A DNA stretch of 64,000 nt. Source: Aulostomus chinensis (lineage: Eukaryota; Chordata; Actinopteri; Syngnathiformes; Aulostomidae). Below are positions 23,301 through 35,939 of this stretch, piece after piece. A program made the translations under genes and the position numbers. A model generated the notes under the pieces. The model did not search any database. It was not told where the DNA came from and worked only from the letters and a program-made list of their open reading frames with translations. The DNA lies in NCBI GenBank assembly GCA_037954235.1, contig JBBMOA010000003.1, positions 8,332,453 through 8,396,452 on the forward strand, read 5' to 3'. Each line of letters opens with the position of its first letter. The stretch's first letter is position 1.

Positions 23301-26300
23301 TGTGTGCATCAAAAATACATTTGTGAATCTTTTTTGTCCATTTAGTCCTTTCCCTGTGCCTTTATTACATATGAGACTGTTCTGAATCCATACTTATAGA
23401 CCTGTACAAATGTAAGTGGGAAATGACTTTTAAGTCACAGCAAAGTAAAAGGATAAATATTAAGTTTAGTTTATTTTAGTTTAGTTTATTGGACTGCATG
23501 CACCAACAGCACCACAAAAAATTCCTTGTATGTGTATAATTGTTCTTGGCAATAAAGTCTTTTTTGATACTGATTAAGTTGCTACTGTAGAAGAGTTTGG
23601 TACTACAGAGTATTCCAGCCCGAAGACATGCAAGAGGGGACCAGGTTAATAAAACACCCTAAATTGACCGTAGGTGTGGCTGTGAGAGTGAATGGTTTTC
23701 TGTCTATATGCGTTGGCCCTGTGATGGACTGGTGACCCATCCATGGTGTACCCTGCCTCTTGCCAAAAGGCAACTTAGATAGGCTTCAATCATCCTGCGA
23801 CCCTTAACAGAATAAGATGCAGAAAATGGATGGATGGATGGTTTTAATGTTCTGGCTTATTGTTGTATATTGTTGATAGTGGATAGTTGATAGTCTCTTT
23901 GAGATTGGTAACACCCAAAGCCAGCTTCCATGCCTGCGGATCAGACAGCCAAGACCCCCGCCTTGAACTGTTGCCCGAGCCACATTGCACTGGACCCTTC
24001 CAGTTCCTCCTACAGGTAGTGGGTCAACGGGAGGACGAGTCCATATATCTCTTTTGGGCTGGGCCTGGCCGGACCCCACTGACTAAGGCCCGGCCACCAG
24101 GTGTTTGCACCCCAGGCCTGGCACCAGGTCGGGGCCCCGGCTGGGTAAACAAACTCCTTGATCTATCTTCCAGGAGGGGTCTGTTGAACAGTTCTTTGTC
24201 CGGCCCTTCGCCTAGGACCAGTCTGCCTTGGGTGACCATACCAGGGGTAAAATGCCCCTGAAAGCATAGCTTGAGGAGAACGGGGGGCCGACTTCCATGG
24301 AAGCGGATATATGGAATTATTTTTATTGAACAGCTGCAGAAAACAATCACACAAACAACAACAAACAAGCGTAGCTATTTTATATTTTGATGGTAATTCC
24401 TGGGGCAATATGTTTTCTATTATTTTTATTAGTCAACAATCACACAAATATATTATCAACTCAGATAACGACGCAATGTAACGACAAAATACAATAACAT
24501 AAACGCCATTTAGGTTTCCGTGGTTTTAACCATAACAACTGCAGAAAACTTGGAATGAAACTAGTCGCGTCCTTAGCAACCACCATAGCAACAGCAGAAA
24601 ACGTGACACTGTAACGACTCTCTTCCGAGAGGTGAAAGATTCATCGTAATAACGAACAAACCAAAGATTATACACAAGAACTGAGCGAAGATTATGAAAA
24701 CAAAATGTATATTTCTCGCTAGAAATGTCATCAGAATGCTTTATTAAATCAAAACTATCTTGGAATAAGGCACTTTCCTCTGAAAATGACAGGAGCGGCC
24801 GCCATGTTTTTTGTTTGGAGAGGCCCGCATGAAAGAGTCACATGACCTACCAGCGTTCCAATAGAAAAGAATAGGGAAAAAAAACATACACATTTCACAA
24901 TTTTTAGGCCTTTATCGTAGAACTGATACGTTTTGCACTGTGGACAAACGTAGCCTTGACATGAGACTGGGTTGTCTGACGTCAACTGGGGAGATAATTG
25001 GGTGGTGGAAGGAATACTTTGAGGAACTCCTCAATCCCACCAACACATATTCCATGGAGGAAACAGAGTTTGGTGTTTGCTGGGGGGGGGGGGGGGGGGG
25101 TTGTTGTCCAATCTCCGAGGCAGAAATTGCCAAGGCAGTTAAGCAACTCCGAGGCGGCAGAGCTCGTGTGGATGAGATCTGCCCTGGGTATCTCAAGGCT
25201 CTTGATGTTGTGGGGCTGTCTTGGTTGACACGCAACATTGCGTGGACATCGGGGGCGGTGCCTTTGGAGTGACAGATGGGGGTGGTGGTCCCCATCTTCA
25301 ACTCTCCAACTACCGGGGATCACACTCCTCAGGTGTGCTGAGGCTGCTGCCCCCATGACCCGGACCAACCAGATAAGCGGAAGATGACAACGATGACAAC
25401 GAGATTGGTAACACCAGTCAAGTGTCAGCCAAGTTCACTAAATATCTGCGTCCACTGCCAGGCTATTTGATCCAGGAACATTTGCCAATTAAAGTTGTCA
25501 CCATTGCAGACATTAATACCGGTGTATGCCAGAGGTAACGCATATAAGCAGGGAGTTTGGAGGGGAACTGCAGAGGCCTATCGGTATTCCTGAAATCACC
25601 ACCTTAACTTAACTTATTGGCACAAAGTGCTCTGTGCAAACAAAAAACACCTACAGCCACTAATTTGTCCCTGTCTCTATTGTGTTTCATAAGGAGCTTC
25701 GATTTGAGAAGTGTTTTAAGTCATCAAAGTCAAAGACTAATGTCTACATTTGCAAGCACAAACTGTAGAGCAAGGTGTATTTCCGTTTCTATATTTTGGA
25801 ATTTAGATGCAATTGGTGTTATTAAGTCATCCATTGGCACTCACATTTCTGAGAAAATCTCACATTTAACCACCACAGAGATAATAACTGCCAATGATGA
25901 ACCGTCACAACATCAGCAGTCAGTCTCTCCACCCAGCTGTCTTTAACAGGGCAACAACTGTGCAAGCCGGGACCTTCAAACTTGGACCCACCTTGTAAAT
26001 CATCCCAAAATCTATCGTTATATTTAAGATGTTTCTATGGTGGTTGAACATATCAGCTCTCGGTGTGTTGAAACTGAGCTGTGTGGAAAAAAAAACAGCT
26101 ATCAACTTGTCCTCCATTGTCAAAAGGACATCACTTCTGAGAATCTTCACCCTGATTTGCTTTTGCATCACAGCTTCAAAATGCTTGAGGGTTTTCCCAT
26201 TTTTTGGTGCTGCTGTTATAAAAAATTTTGGTCCTCCGTTTGTATTCCTAAACCTGTGGTTGAGAATCTGCTCCTGCTCTAACTCTGCTGGTGCTCTGAC

Positions 26301-29300
26301 TTTGCATGAAAGGAGCCACTTTTGTCACAGTCAGAAACAATCTATTCAGAATCCCACCCCCAAAAAGGGGACTTTTGCAAATGGACAGAAAATGGCCAAA
26401 AATATTTAGCTAGATTAAATGCTTCTGACCAAGGTACGGGCAAATAACCTGGAGTTGGTCCCTGAGTGCTGCATGTTGAAGCTCACTGCTCCATAGAGGA
26501 TAGGTTGAATACAGAGGACAATTTTTACAGCACCTTGTACCTATGGCAAGTAAAGACTTCTTTAAGTGCAATAATTGAGCAGGATGTTGGTATAAAATGT
26601 AAATCTGTCATCACATTAAAAAATACAGTCCAGTAGCTGTAAGAAACACAACTTGTGAGATGAACAAAAAACTGATACCTGGCCATCAACTTCTGCCCAT
26701 GCTCCAGGCACTTTGTCATTTCCTCTGATCCAGTTATGGAGGGCCTCAGCAGGCTGGCTCCAGTCAATCTGGCAGCAGTCAGAAACATTTGTTAGTATCT
26801 CTTTGGATATAACTTAAGACTTATCAATTTCATCAGCATAAACCCACTGTAATACTAAATTATAAAAGGAGCTGGATAAATATTTAGGGCTGAAAGAGCA
26901 GCTAGAGAAAATGTGGGGGTTAACACCAGTTGTCATTGGAGCACTTGGGGCTTTTACCCCCAAACTGGGAGAGTTGCTCTGCCAGATTCCAGGTACAACT
27001 TATATTTAATACAATATTTAATATTTGACATACAATTTGTGTCAAACTGGGGCTTCTGACCTCTAAACTTTAAGTCTGATCACTTTTCAACAAGTCTGAT
27101 CACTTTTCAACCTGTATCACTAGATTCAGGACTAACTTTCCTACTAAAATGTAAATTCTATGGTAGGATTTGGCCAAAGTCATAGGGTGTATGAAGCTAT
27201 TTCACAAGAAGAGAAATTCTCATCAAACTGACAGGGCAAAGGAGGGAAGGAAGGGAGGGTTGGGTAAAGTCGGAGCTGTCAGCACAGGTCTGAAAACATC
27301 TACGTGCCCGTGACATAAGCCCTTTGACTGCACCGTGTGTGAAGGCTCATTCAACGCTGCTTGCAGCTTTTATTCAATTAAATTTTCTGTCCACAGTGGC
27401 TCTGCAGTTTACATTTATAATGAGGTTGCCACCCCAGTATGAGAATTCTTTATGTGCCTCTTGTCTCTCACCTGTCATTCACTCAATACAACTTAAACCA
27501 AATAGTAACGATATAATTTTGGATAGAATTGTCAACTCTCTCACTGCAGTGTGTGTCATCGTGCAGTGCACAGAGCTTTGACCCCAAGGGCGGACTCCCC
27601 CCCCCACTCCCACCCATATTTTGTATTTTGTGAATCATTGATTATCACTAGGGCAGCATGGTGGTGCAGTGGATATAGAAGCATAGACTGTATGTCAGTT
27701 TGTCCTTGCAATTTTACCTTGGCATTTTCTTTCCTCTGGATGCACTCGTATGTGGCTCCCTCCTGTGGCTGAGTGATCCTTGGGGCCTTCCCTGCTGCGA
27801 TCAGCTTCACTGCCTCCACCTGGAATCAGAGCCAAAAAAAAACAAAGCTATTAAAGGAAAACATTTGTGCCTTATTTCATGGACATGTCATCACAGAGAT
27901 TATGCTGACAAACTGCAGGGGAAGTGACAAAAAAATGATTAATGATAAACACATCACACAAAACTTAACATTGCTTGCCACTGTGATGAATGAAATGCTA
28001 AAAATGAAATCTTGATGGTCATCCCTTCAGTTCTTCTATCTTATCTAGCTGCTTGCCTCACTGCCATGTTGTTGTTGCTGGGTTTGCTTGTGCAAATAAA
28101 AGAAACTAGAATGCTGCAAGGGGTATAGAGCAGGCCTCTTCATGTGCAGGGGTGTGCTGTGTTCTGATAGAGTGTGAGGATTGTGAAACCCATTGATGTT
28201 TGAGCTGTACATAAAGGACTGGAGAATGTGCCCACTATACGATAGTATAGTATGGTATACTATAGTATAGTATACGATAGTATACTATACGACATGGGTG
28301 CACCAAGTGATGCTACCTTAAAGCAGCATAATGTACATTATGTTTGTCAATACAATGCAATTCTATTGTGAGTCAGATTATGTTTGACGCACCAGACTTT
28401 CCTCCTGTAACAAGTAAGAATTGACCTGGAGATGTCCTTAAGCTGGGATATTTATCAAACATGAAAGACAAAAAAGACTAACCGTGTGAGGAGATACAAC
28501 ACTTTTGTTTATCACAGAGAATCCTCACCAGACCATCTCAAAAGTGTAATTCAATTTAGAAAGTTTTGCAATTAAACATCACTGAGGTCTCCTGTGCATG
28601 CTGACCAAAATGGGAGAAAATCTGATGATTCAGGAGGGGTTTACTCTTGTTATGGGCAAAAATCAGCTATTTCAATCAAAATTGCTGACTTTCTGTAGTA
28701 TAGATCTACATCTTTATTGACTTCTTTGATTTGGATTGCACTCTTTCTTCACACTTGCATTGTTTTCAGATTCATTCAGATTTAGAAAACATTATCTATC
28801 CCTGTGGGAGGCAATTAAGGGGGCAGAGAGCAGTACAGTTGGTTACATAAGTTACACAACAAAAAAAAAGTGCATAATTGAAGTAGTAGTGCACAATCAT
28901 TTATAATATTATTATTGCACCAACAAGTCCATCCATCCATCGCAACATAGTCCTTGTGGAACAATGGCTGCCCCCTCTCTTCAAGTTGAGAATGCGCTGC
29001 TATGTGCTTACTATGTGGTTGTTTTTTGCATGCTGAAATTATTTTTGTCTTTGGGAGGCAGGGAAATATTGTAATGGCCATCAACCAACATAACAGATCT
29101 GTCAGCCATTTCTAGGAACCTGCAATCCTCCCTTGACATCACCAACAGTTCATCTAGGTTGTTCTCAAGGAAGTCTGTCTTAAACTGTTTATTCCAGAGC
29201 TCCTCAAATATGATGGCAGAAATTCTGTCAATGGTATCTGCTGACTAACAACCCGGACTATCAGTGCATCCACCAAGAGGTCCAATTACTGTCCAGCCCA

Positions 29301-32300
29301 GCATCGTTTTTGACAGCATATGCCCCATCCATCCATGATCCTAATAACCTCCAGGAGCACCAAAGCACTGGGGACACTTGTGTCTGTCAGTATCTCCACC
29401 TCTGTATCTTATTCGGGCAAGCAGACAGCAGACATGCTTTAAGTAAGGCCATCTTCCCAAATCTTGCTGTAGTGGGATGTTGCTTCTGTCGACAGATTTC
29501 TCATGTTGCTTTGGTATTTCACAATACACATCACTCTTCAATCCAGAAATTTCCAAATAAAATGCAATGCCACTATCAACAACTATCTCTTGGCCCATGG
29601 TGCGCAAAAGAATCCTTTTTTTCCTCCCAGGGAGACCAAGCTTGTCAATCAAGTTTTGTGTATTGCTTTGTCTTTGCTCCTCCAAATATGCACAGTTCTC
29701 TTCCATCCCTTTCTCCTTCACATGGCACAAAAGGCTTTGTACATAATAAGCTTCTTCTCAAAATAAGACTCCATGCCATCCAGTTTCTCAGGAGAAGCAC
29801 TAATCCTACTCCATCCAGCACATCTCAAAACATTTAATTTTGCCATAGATGCAGCTATTTCTGCTTCAAGTTGAAGATGTTCCTTTTATTTCCTTATTTG
29901 CTCTTCCTGCTCTTCAAGAGCATTTCCTTGAGCAACTTTTGCCAAGCCAGTAAAGCACACTGTAAGATATTGCTGTAACTATACAGCCAATTTTCAAAAG
30001 TAAAATACTGTTCTCATGTTAAATAGTTAAGTACTGTAGTAAGCAATGCATTGTGGGAAGTTTAACCTATCAAGGCCTTAAACCGTATGATGCCATTTTA
30101 AATTACGGTACACAACAGTATTTTTTGAAAACTGTTGGGAAAATTGGGAGTGTTGGGGATTTTTGAGCACGGTCAGACATTTGTTACATCTTGAGTCTAC
30201 TGCTTTTGGTCAATTTTCTTTTATAAATACAAAAATAATTAGCTATCAACTCTTGGAAGGACTTCTGCAAACAACATTTGGATAGAAGAATTTCCAGAAG
30301 AGGACGCACAATTTAGATGACATGTGCTACACAACATCGAGTGTTGTTCAACATCCATCTTGTCTAGCATCAGCAAAGTAAACGGTAATTAAATAATCTT
30401 ATCTTATCATATGCTCGTATTGTCTTGCTAGTGAAAATTTAATCTATTCGTGAGGCTTAGACTTCAATATCAAAAACAATAAGTTTGGATGCACATCAGC
30501 AGATGCAGCAAATAAATAGCTTAGCATAATCAGCCTAGCATAACATAGTCTATGCCTTGCGATTATAGGGACCATATTGAAACATTGTGAGTTTTATTTT
30601 GCTTCACAGAGTTAACCAGGAAAGCTTTGAACTTTGCCTATGTAAATCTTTCACTGCATAGCTCACAAAGTCAAGTGCCCTAACTCTTTAAGAGTCTTCT
30701 TATGGTGCCAAAAGCAGCCATGTATCACAGCAAATGCATACATTGTATTATTGCATTGTATTATTGTGTTTGTGTTTCTTGTTCTTGTGACATTGGGAAC
30801 ACTGAAATAATTCTGCAGAGAGGAACAGCAGCTACCAAAGTGATGGTCTCCTGAATCCACAAAAAGTAAAAACACATGCCTCCCTCACAGAAACTATTTT
30901 AATGATGCATGCTATTGATGCATAATGTCAATGTGTTCAGCATTCTGTTTCAAAATGTCAATGCACATTCAATGCAGCTAAAGTTTGCTTTACCATACCC
31001 ATCTATCGTCGTCTTCCGCTTATCCCTTACTAGTAAGGGTCATGGGGGGGGGGGGGGGGCTGGAGCCTATCCCAGCATCTACAGGCAAGAGGCGGGGTAC
31101 ACCCTGGACAGGTCGCCAGTCCATCGCAGGGCCAACATACAGAGACGAGCAACCAGTCACACTCACATTCATACCTACGGTCAATTTAGAGAATCCAATC
31201 AGCCTAGTCCCCAAATTGCATGTCTTTGGACGGTGGGAGGAAGCCGGAGTACCCGGAGAGAACCCATGCAGGCACGGGGAGAACATGCAAACTCCACACA
31301 GAAAGATCCTGCGCCCGAGCCGGGACCCGAACCCGGAACCTTCTTGCTGTGAGGCCACAGTGCTAACCACTGCACCACCGTGCGGCCCCAGTTTGCTTTA
31401 CCCTTGTCGCAAATTGTTCAATATGTTTAAAGTAAAGACAGAATTTTATCTTTTTATAGTCCAAAAAGACACTATTTTGTTGTTTCTGTGTGCCAGAAAT
31501 CAGTCCCTCTTTTTTGTCTTTTTTTTTTTAAAGTAGCTGGGCTTTCCAGACGTGAGTTTCCGAAAGGCCTGTCCATGAAGGTATATTGGCTATTTTAAAC
31601 CATCATTTAATGTCCTTAATTCATCCTTCCTTCTGTTTATTGATTCATGAAAGGCAGTAAAACCATCAGATAATTGCATGATGGCATCAAGCTGAGATTT
31701 GACCTGCAAAATACTTTTTTCTTCCCTCATGAGGTCATTGAGAGACAAAATCAAAACATTCATTTTGTCCACTTCCCTTTTATGCTCCTTTTGAATTGAT
31801 TCAGTTTCATTCATTATGGGCTTTTCCATGAATTTTTTTTGTCTATTCAGGTTTACCAAGAGTTGAATCAGCATTTGTTGCACTCATTTTGCATGCACAG
31901 ATGCACAGAAAAAGATCACCAAGAGAATCCGATGCAAAACCAACAATATCAACAGCTGACAAAGCCCCTCATAACTTCAGAAAATCCAACGCTGCAAAGC
32001 AAACCACTGAATAGCCAGATGTCACAGTCCAAACACTGCATCAACAACACAGCAATTTCCATTCCGCAGCAACCACTTCAAACTGTTTCCAACAGACAAA
32101 TATAACAGCAGAACTCAAATAGCTTGCATACCGCTGAAGTGGTGTTGCCTAGCTTATGCGATTTTAGGTGTCCTGACAGGGATTGATTATTAAATTTCAT
32201 CCATTTGCCCCGTGTCCAAAGTGTGGCTTAATAAATCTCTTGGAGCTCCAATTCAACTCAGTTTGTTTTATTTTGCTGAAGCACTTTACCTGTCAATAAA

Positions 32301-35300
32301 TCTTTGCTTCAAATATGTTGTGTTTACATATTACTGCAGATAAACACAAACAGCAAAAAACACTTTCCAAAGTTTAAAAAAAATTAATTTGATTGTGCTG
32401 AGCAATCAAAAAACAGACAAAAGGGGTCATCAAAAGTGAACCCCCCCCACCCTCTCAGTTTATTCATAAAAAAAAAAACGCCAAGTGAACAGCTAATTTT
32501 ACTACTAGCTTCTGCTGTGGTACATGTGATTCACATCCTTGTATGTGACAATATGACATACAAAGGAACCCAACAAAAATACCACACAATAGCTGGCAGT
32601 CGGAACGGTGGTGCAGGGCTTAGCACTATCGCTTCACAGAATAAAGGTTTTGGGTTCGAGTCCTGGCTCTAGCACGGGATCTTCCTGTGTGGAGTCTGCA
32701 GGTTCTCCCTGTGTCTGCATGGGTTCTTTCCGGGTACTCTGGCTTCCTCTCTAAGTCCAAAGACCTGCAAATGGGGACGAGGCTAACTGGATACTCTAAA
32801 TTGACCATAGCTATGACTGTGACTGCGAATGGTTATCTGTCTATATATGTTGGCCCTGTGATGAACTGACGACCAGTCCAAGGTGTACCATGCCTCTCGC
32901 CCAAAAGCTGCTTGGATAGGCTCCTGCCTTCACTCTGCAGTCCATCTTATCCCAAACCATATTGATTGGGTTTAGGTCAGGTGACTTTGGAAGACAGGCC
33001 ATCTGGTGCAGCACTCCGTCACTCCCGTTCTTGGTCAAATAGCCCTTACACAGCCTTGAGGTGTGTTTGGGGTCATTGTCCTGTTGAAAATTAGATGCTG
33101 ATCCAACTAAACACAAGCTGGATGGGATGGCATGTCGCTGCAGTGATGGAGGTGCAGAGGACAGACTGGATGATATCAGTGTAGAAGATGGTCAGCAGTT
33201 CCTGTGGTAAGTTAAACTTGCTGAGCTGTCGTAGCAAGTACATCTTCTGATAGGCCTTCTGCCAGACACTGTCTATGTGGAAAGTCCACTTCAGGTCCAG
33301 AGAGAGGGTGGTTCCAAGAAACTTGAAGGTATCCACTGTAGACACTGTGCTGTTGAGGATGGTGAGAGGGCGGAGTGTCAGGGCTTCTTCTAAAGTCCAC
33401 TGTCATCTCCACAGTCTTGAGTGGGTTTAGCTCCAGGTGGTTCTGACTACACCAGTGGGCAAGCTGTTCCACCTCCCATCTGTAAACAGACTCGTCACCA
33501 TCCTGGATCAGACCAATGATAGTGGTGTCATCCGCAAACTTCAGGAGTTTCACAGAAGGGTCCCCTGATGTGCAATCATCCCTCCCTTTCTTAACTGGTA
33601 AACAAATTGGCCTCATAAAAAGATTGAGGAAAAATACCTCTGGAAATACAATGTTTAATCATTCTTGATAACAAAAGGCGGCTGCACGGTGGTGCAGTGG
33701 ATAGCACTGTGGCCTCACAGCAAGGAGGTTCCGGGTTCGAGTCTCGGCTCGGGCGCGGGATTTTTCTGTGTGGAGTTTGCATGTTCTCCCCGTGCCTGCG
33801 TGGGTTCTCTGCGTGTACTCCGGCTTCCTCCCACTGTCCAAAGACATGCAATTTGGGGACTAGGCTGATTGGATTCTCTAAATTGACCATAGGTATGAAT
33901 GTGAGTGTGAATGGTTGTTCGTCTCTGTATGTTGGCCCTGCGATGGACTGGCGACCTGTCCAGGGTGTACCCTGCCTCTTGCCCGTAGATGCTGGGATAT
34001 GCTCCAGCCCCCCCGCGACCCTTACTAGTAAGGACTAAGCGGAAGATGATGATGGACGACGATGGATAACAAAAGGGTGATGAAGTCAGTGTGGGCCACA
34101 CACACACACACATCCTCCCTCTGCCACTTATATCTTTGTGAGGACTTTCATAGACACAATGCATTCCCTAGCCCAGTGGTTCTCAATTTTTTTCAGTACC
34201 TTCATGTACCCCCTGGAGTACCTCCACGTACCCCCAGGGGTATGCGTACCTCCATTTGAGAACCAGTGCTTTAGCCCTAAACCTAACCATCTCAACTGAC
34301 TGCCTGACCCTAACCTTGACCCTAAACCTGACCATAACCTCGAAAATCAAGTCTTGATCCTCAAAGAGCCTTTTGAAGATGTGAGGACCGACTGAAATGT
34401 CCTCACTTTCCAAAAATGTACATCACAAGGCAGTTAAAACCAAGTCAGTGGCAGTTAATGCCCAACCTGAGGCTGTTTTGTGAATAGTTTGTTTTGGTTT
34501 TGATCTAAAACATTGGTCTAAAGCTAAATTTGAGGCTTTCAAATAAATGACAAATATTTTGACTGCTGATTAACCCCTAGTCATTTCTTGAAACCAAATC
34601 AGCAAAAAACTCACACTTCTACATCAAACTGCACCCACTTCCAGTTTGGGCCCCCTCAAAGTGAGGAAACAGATGCATACATTTTTTTGCCTAGATATAG
34701 ATAATGTTATCCTGGTTATCATCGATGAGCAAGTATCTCCAATTTTGTCTTCTACAAACATTGTGATTACTGAACATGGATCCTTAAATGTGTTATCAGT
34801 TTGAGTGACTCCATCCATCCCAACCATATAACTCATCTTTTGTCTTTGTTGTCTTCTGACTCAAATTATTGTGACCTGAGTAATATTTTTTTCTGGGAAA
34901 ATTTATATCCAAACACTCTCTTGTCTGCTTTTTCTAGCCAAGCTGATAGCCCTGCTTGCCATGGAGCTCCACCAATGCAACCTTAAAACCCTAGCTTCTT
35001 TTCCATCCATCCATTTTCTATACTGCTTATTATTTAAGGGGTGTGGGGGGGGGGGTCTATCTATAGACAAACAACCATTCAAACTCACATCCAGACTTAC
35101 AGTCAATTTAGAGTTTCCCATTTTTCAGAGATTTGAACCTAGTCCCCTCTTGCATGTCTTTGAATTGTGGAAGGAATTCAGAGTACCTGGAGAGAACCCA
35201 CACAGGCACAGGGAGAACATGCAAACTCCGCACAGAAAAACCCTTGTCTTGAAACGGGGCTCGAACCCAGAACCTTCTTGCTGTGACAGCGCTCACCACT

Positions 35301-35888
35301 GCACCACTGTGCCACCTCCTACCTTCTTTTGTGTGGATGAATCCGCCTTCAGTTACACTTACAGTGCCTTTGACTCCCTCTGGAAAGAGAAATCTCTTGT
35401 AGATCGTATTGACAGTGTCATTTGGTTCAACACCACATTCCCTCTGCAACAGGATTGGACCAGTGTCCAGCCCATCATCAGCCCAGAAAACTGTGAACCC
35501 AGCCTTTGTGTCCCCATGAATCAAAGTCCTGTGTGGTAAGGGACAAAGGGTAGACAATGAATGAATCACAATGCCCCTCCACACAACCAAACACCAAACC
35601 CCCACCTCAACAAGAACATGTACATTACTTACCAGTTGATAGAAGAGGCTCCCCTATGGCGAGGCAGCAGTGATGGGTGGTAGATGATGGAGCGGTGTTT
35701 GGGATGGTTGATGACCTCCATGGGGATGAATTGGGAGCAGAATGGCAGTACGTTGAGTTCAGCACCTGTAGATTTGTACTGGGCCACCACCTCAGGGATG
35801 GCCTGGCCCCTTACACGCCAGCGAGGAAACTTGAAAACGGCGACATTATCCTTCTCTGCTTCCATGGCTGTGGGAAAAAAAATTCACA

Positions 35889-35939
<51 letters not shown>

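Noticed and set aside
23887..24368. Proline/glycine-rich ORFs of 114-124 residues on both strands
   Set aside because: They fall in GC-rich noncoding LINE 5' sequence and an adjoining repeat, with no recognisable domain.
25940..26409. 126-residue plus-strand ORF in the aldh1l intron
   Set aside because: No domain, no codon or splice support, and overlapping frames of similar length exist; treated as chance.
30985..31536. 183- and 147-residue plus-strand ORFs
   Set aside because: They are translations of SINE copy E; similar frames appear in other copies of the same SINE in both orientations.
34276..34350. Possible interstitial telomeric repeat (CCCTAA-like words)
   Set aside because: The words are irregular and belong to a common dispersed fish repeat; there is no exact TTAGGG array.
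35326..35362. Continuation of the aldh1l frame past FPEGVKGT (VSVTEGGFIHTKEG)
   Set aside because: A GTAAGT donor follows ACT exactly where the family has an exon border, and exon 4 restores the expected sequence in phase.
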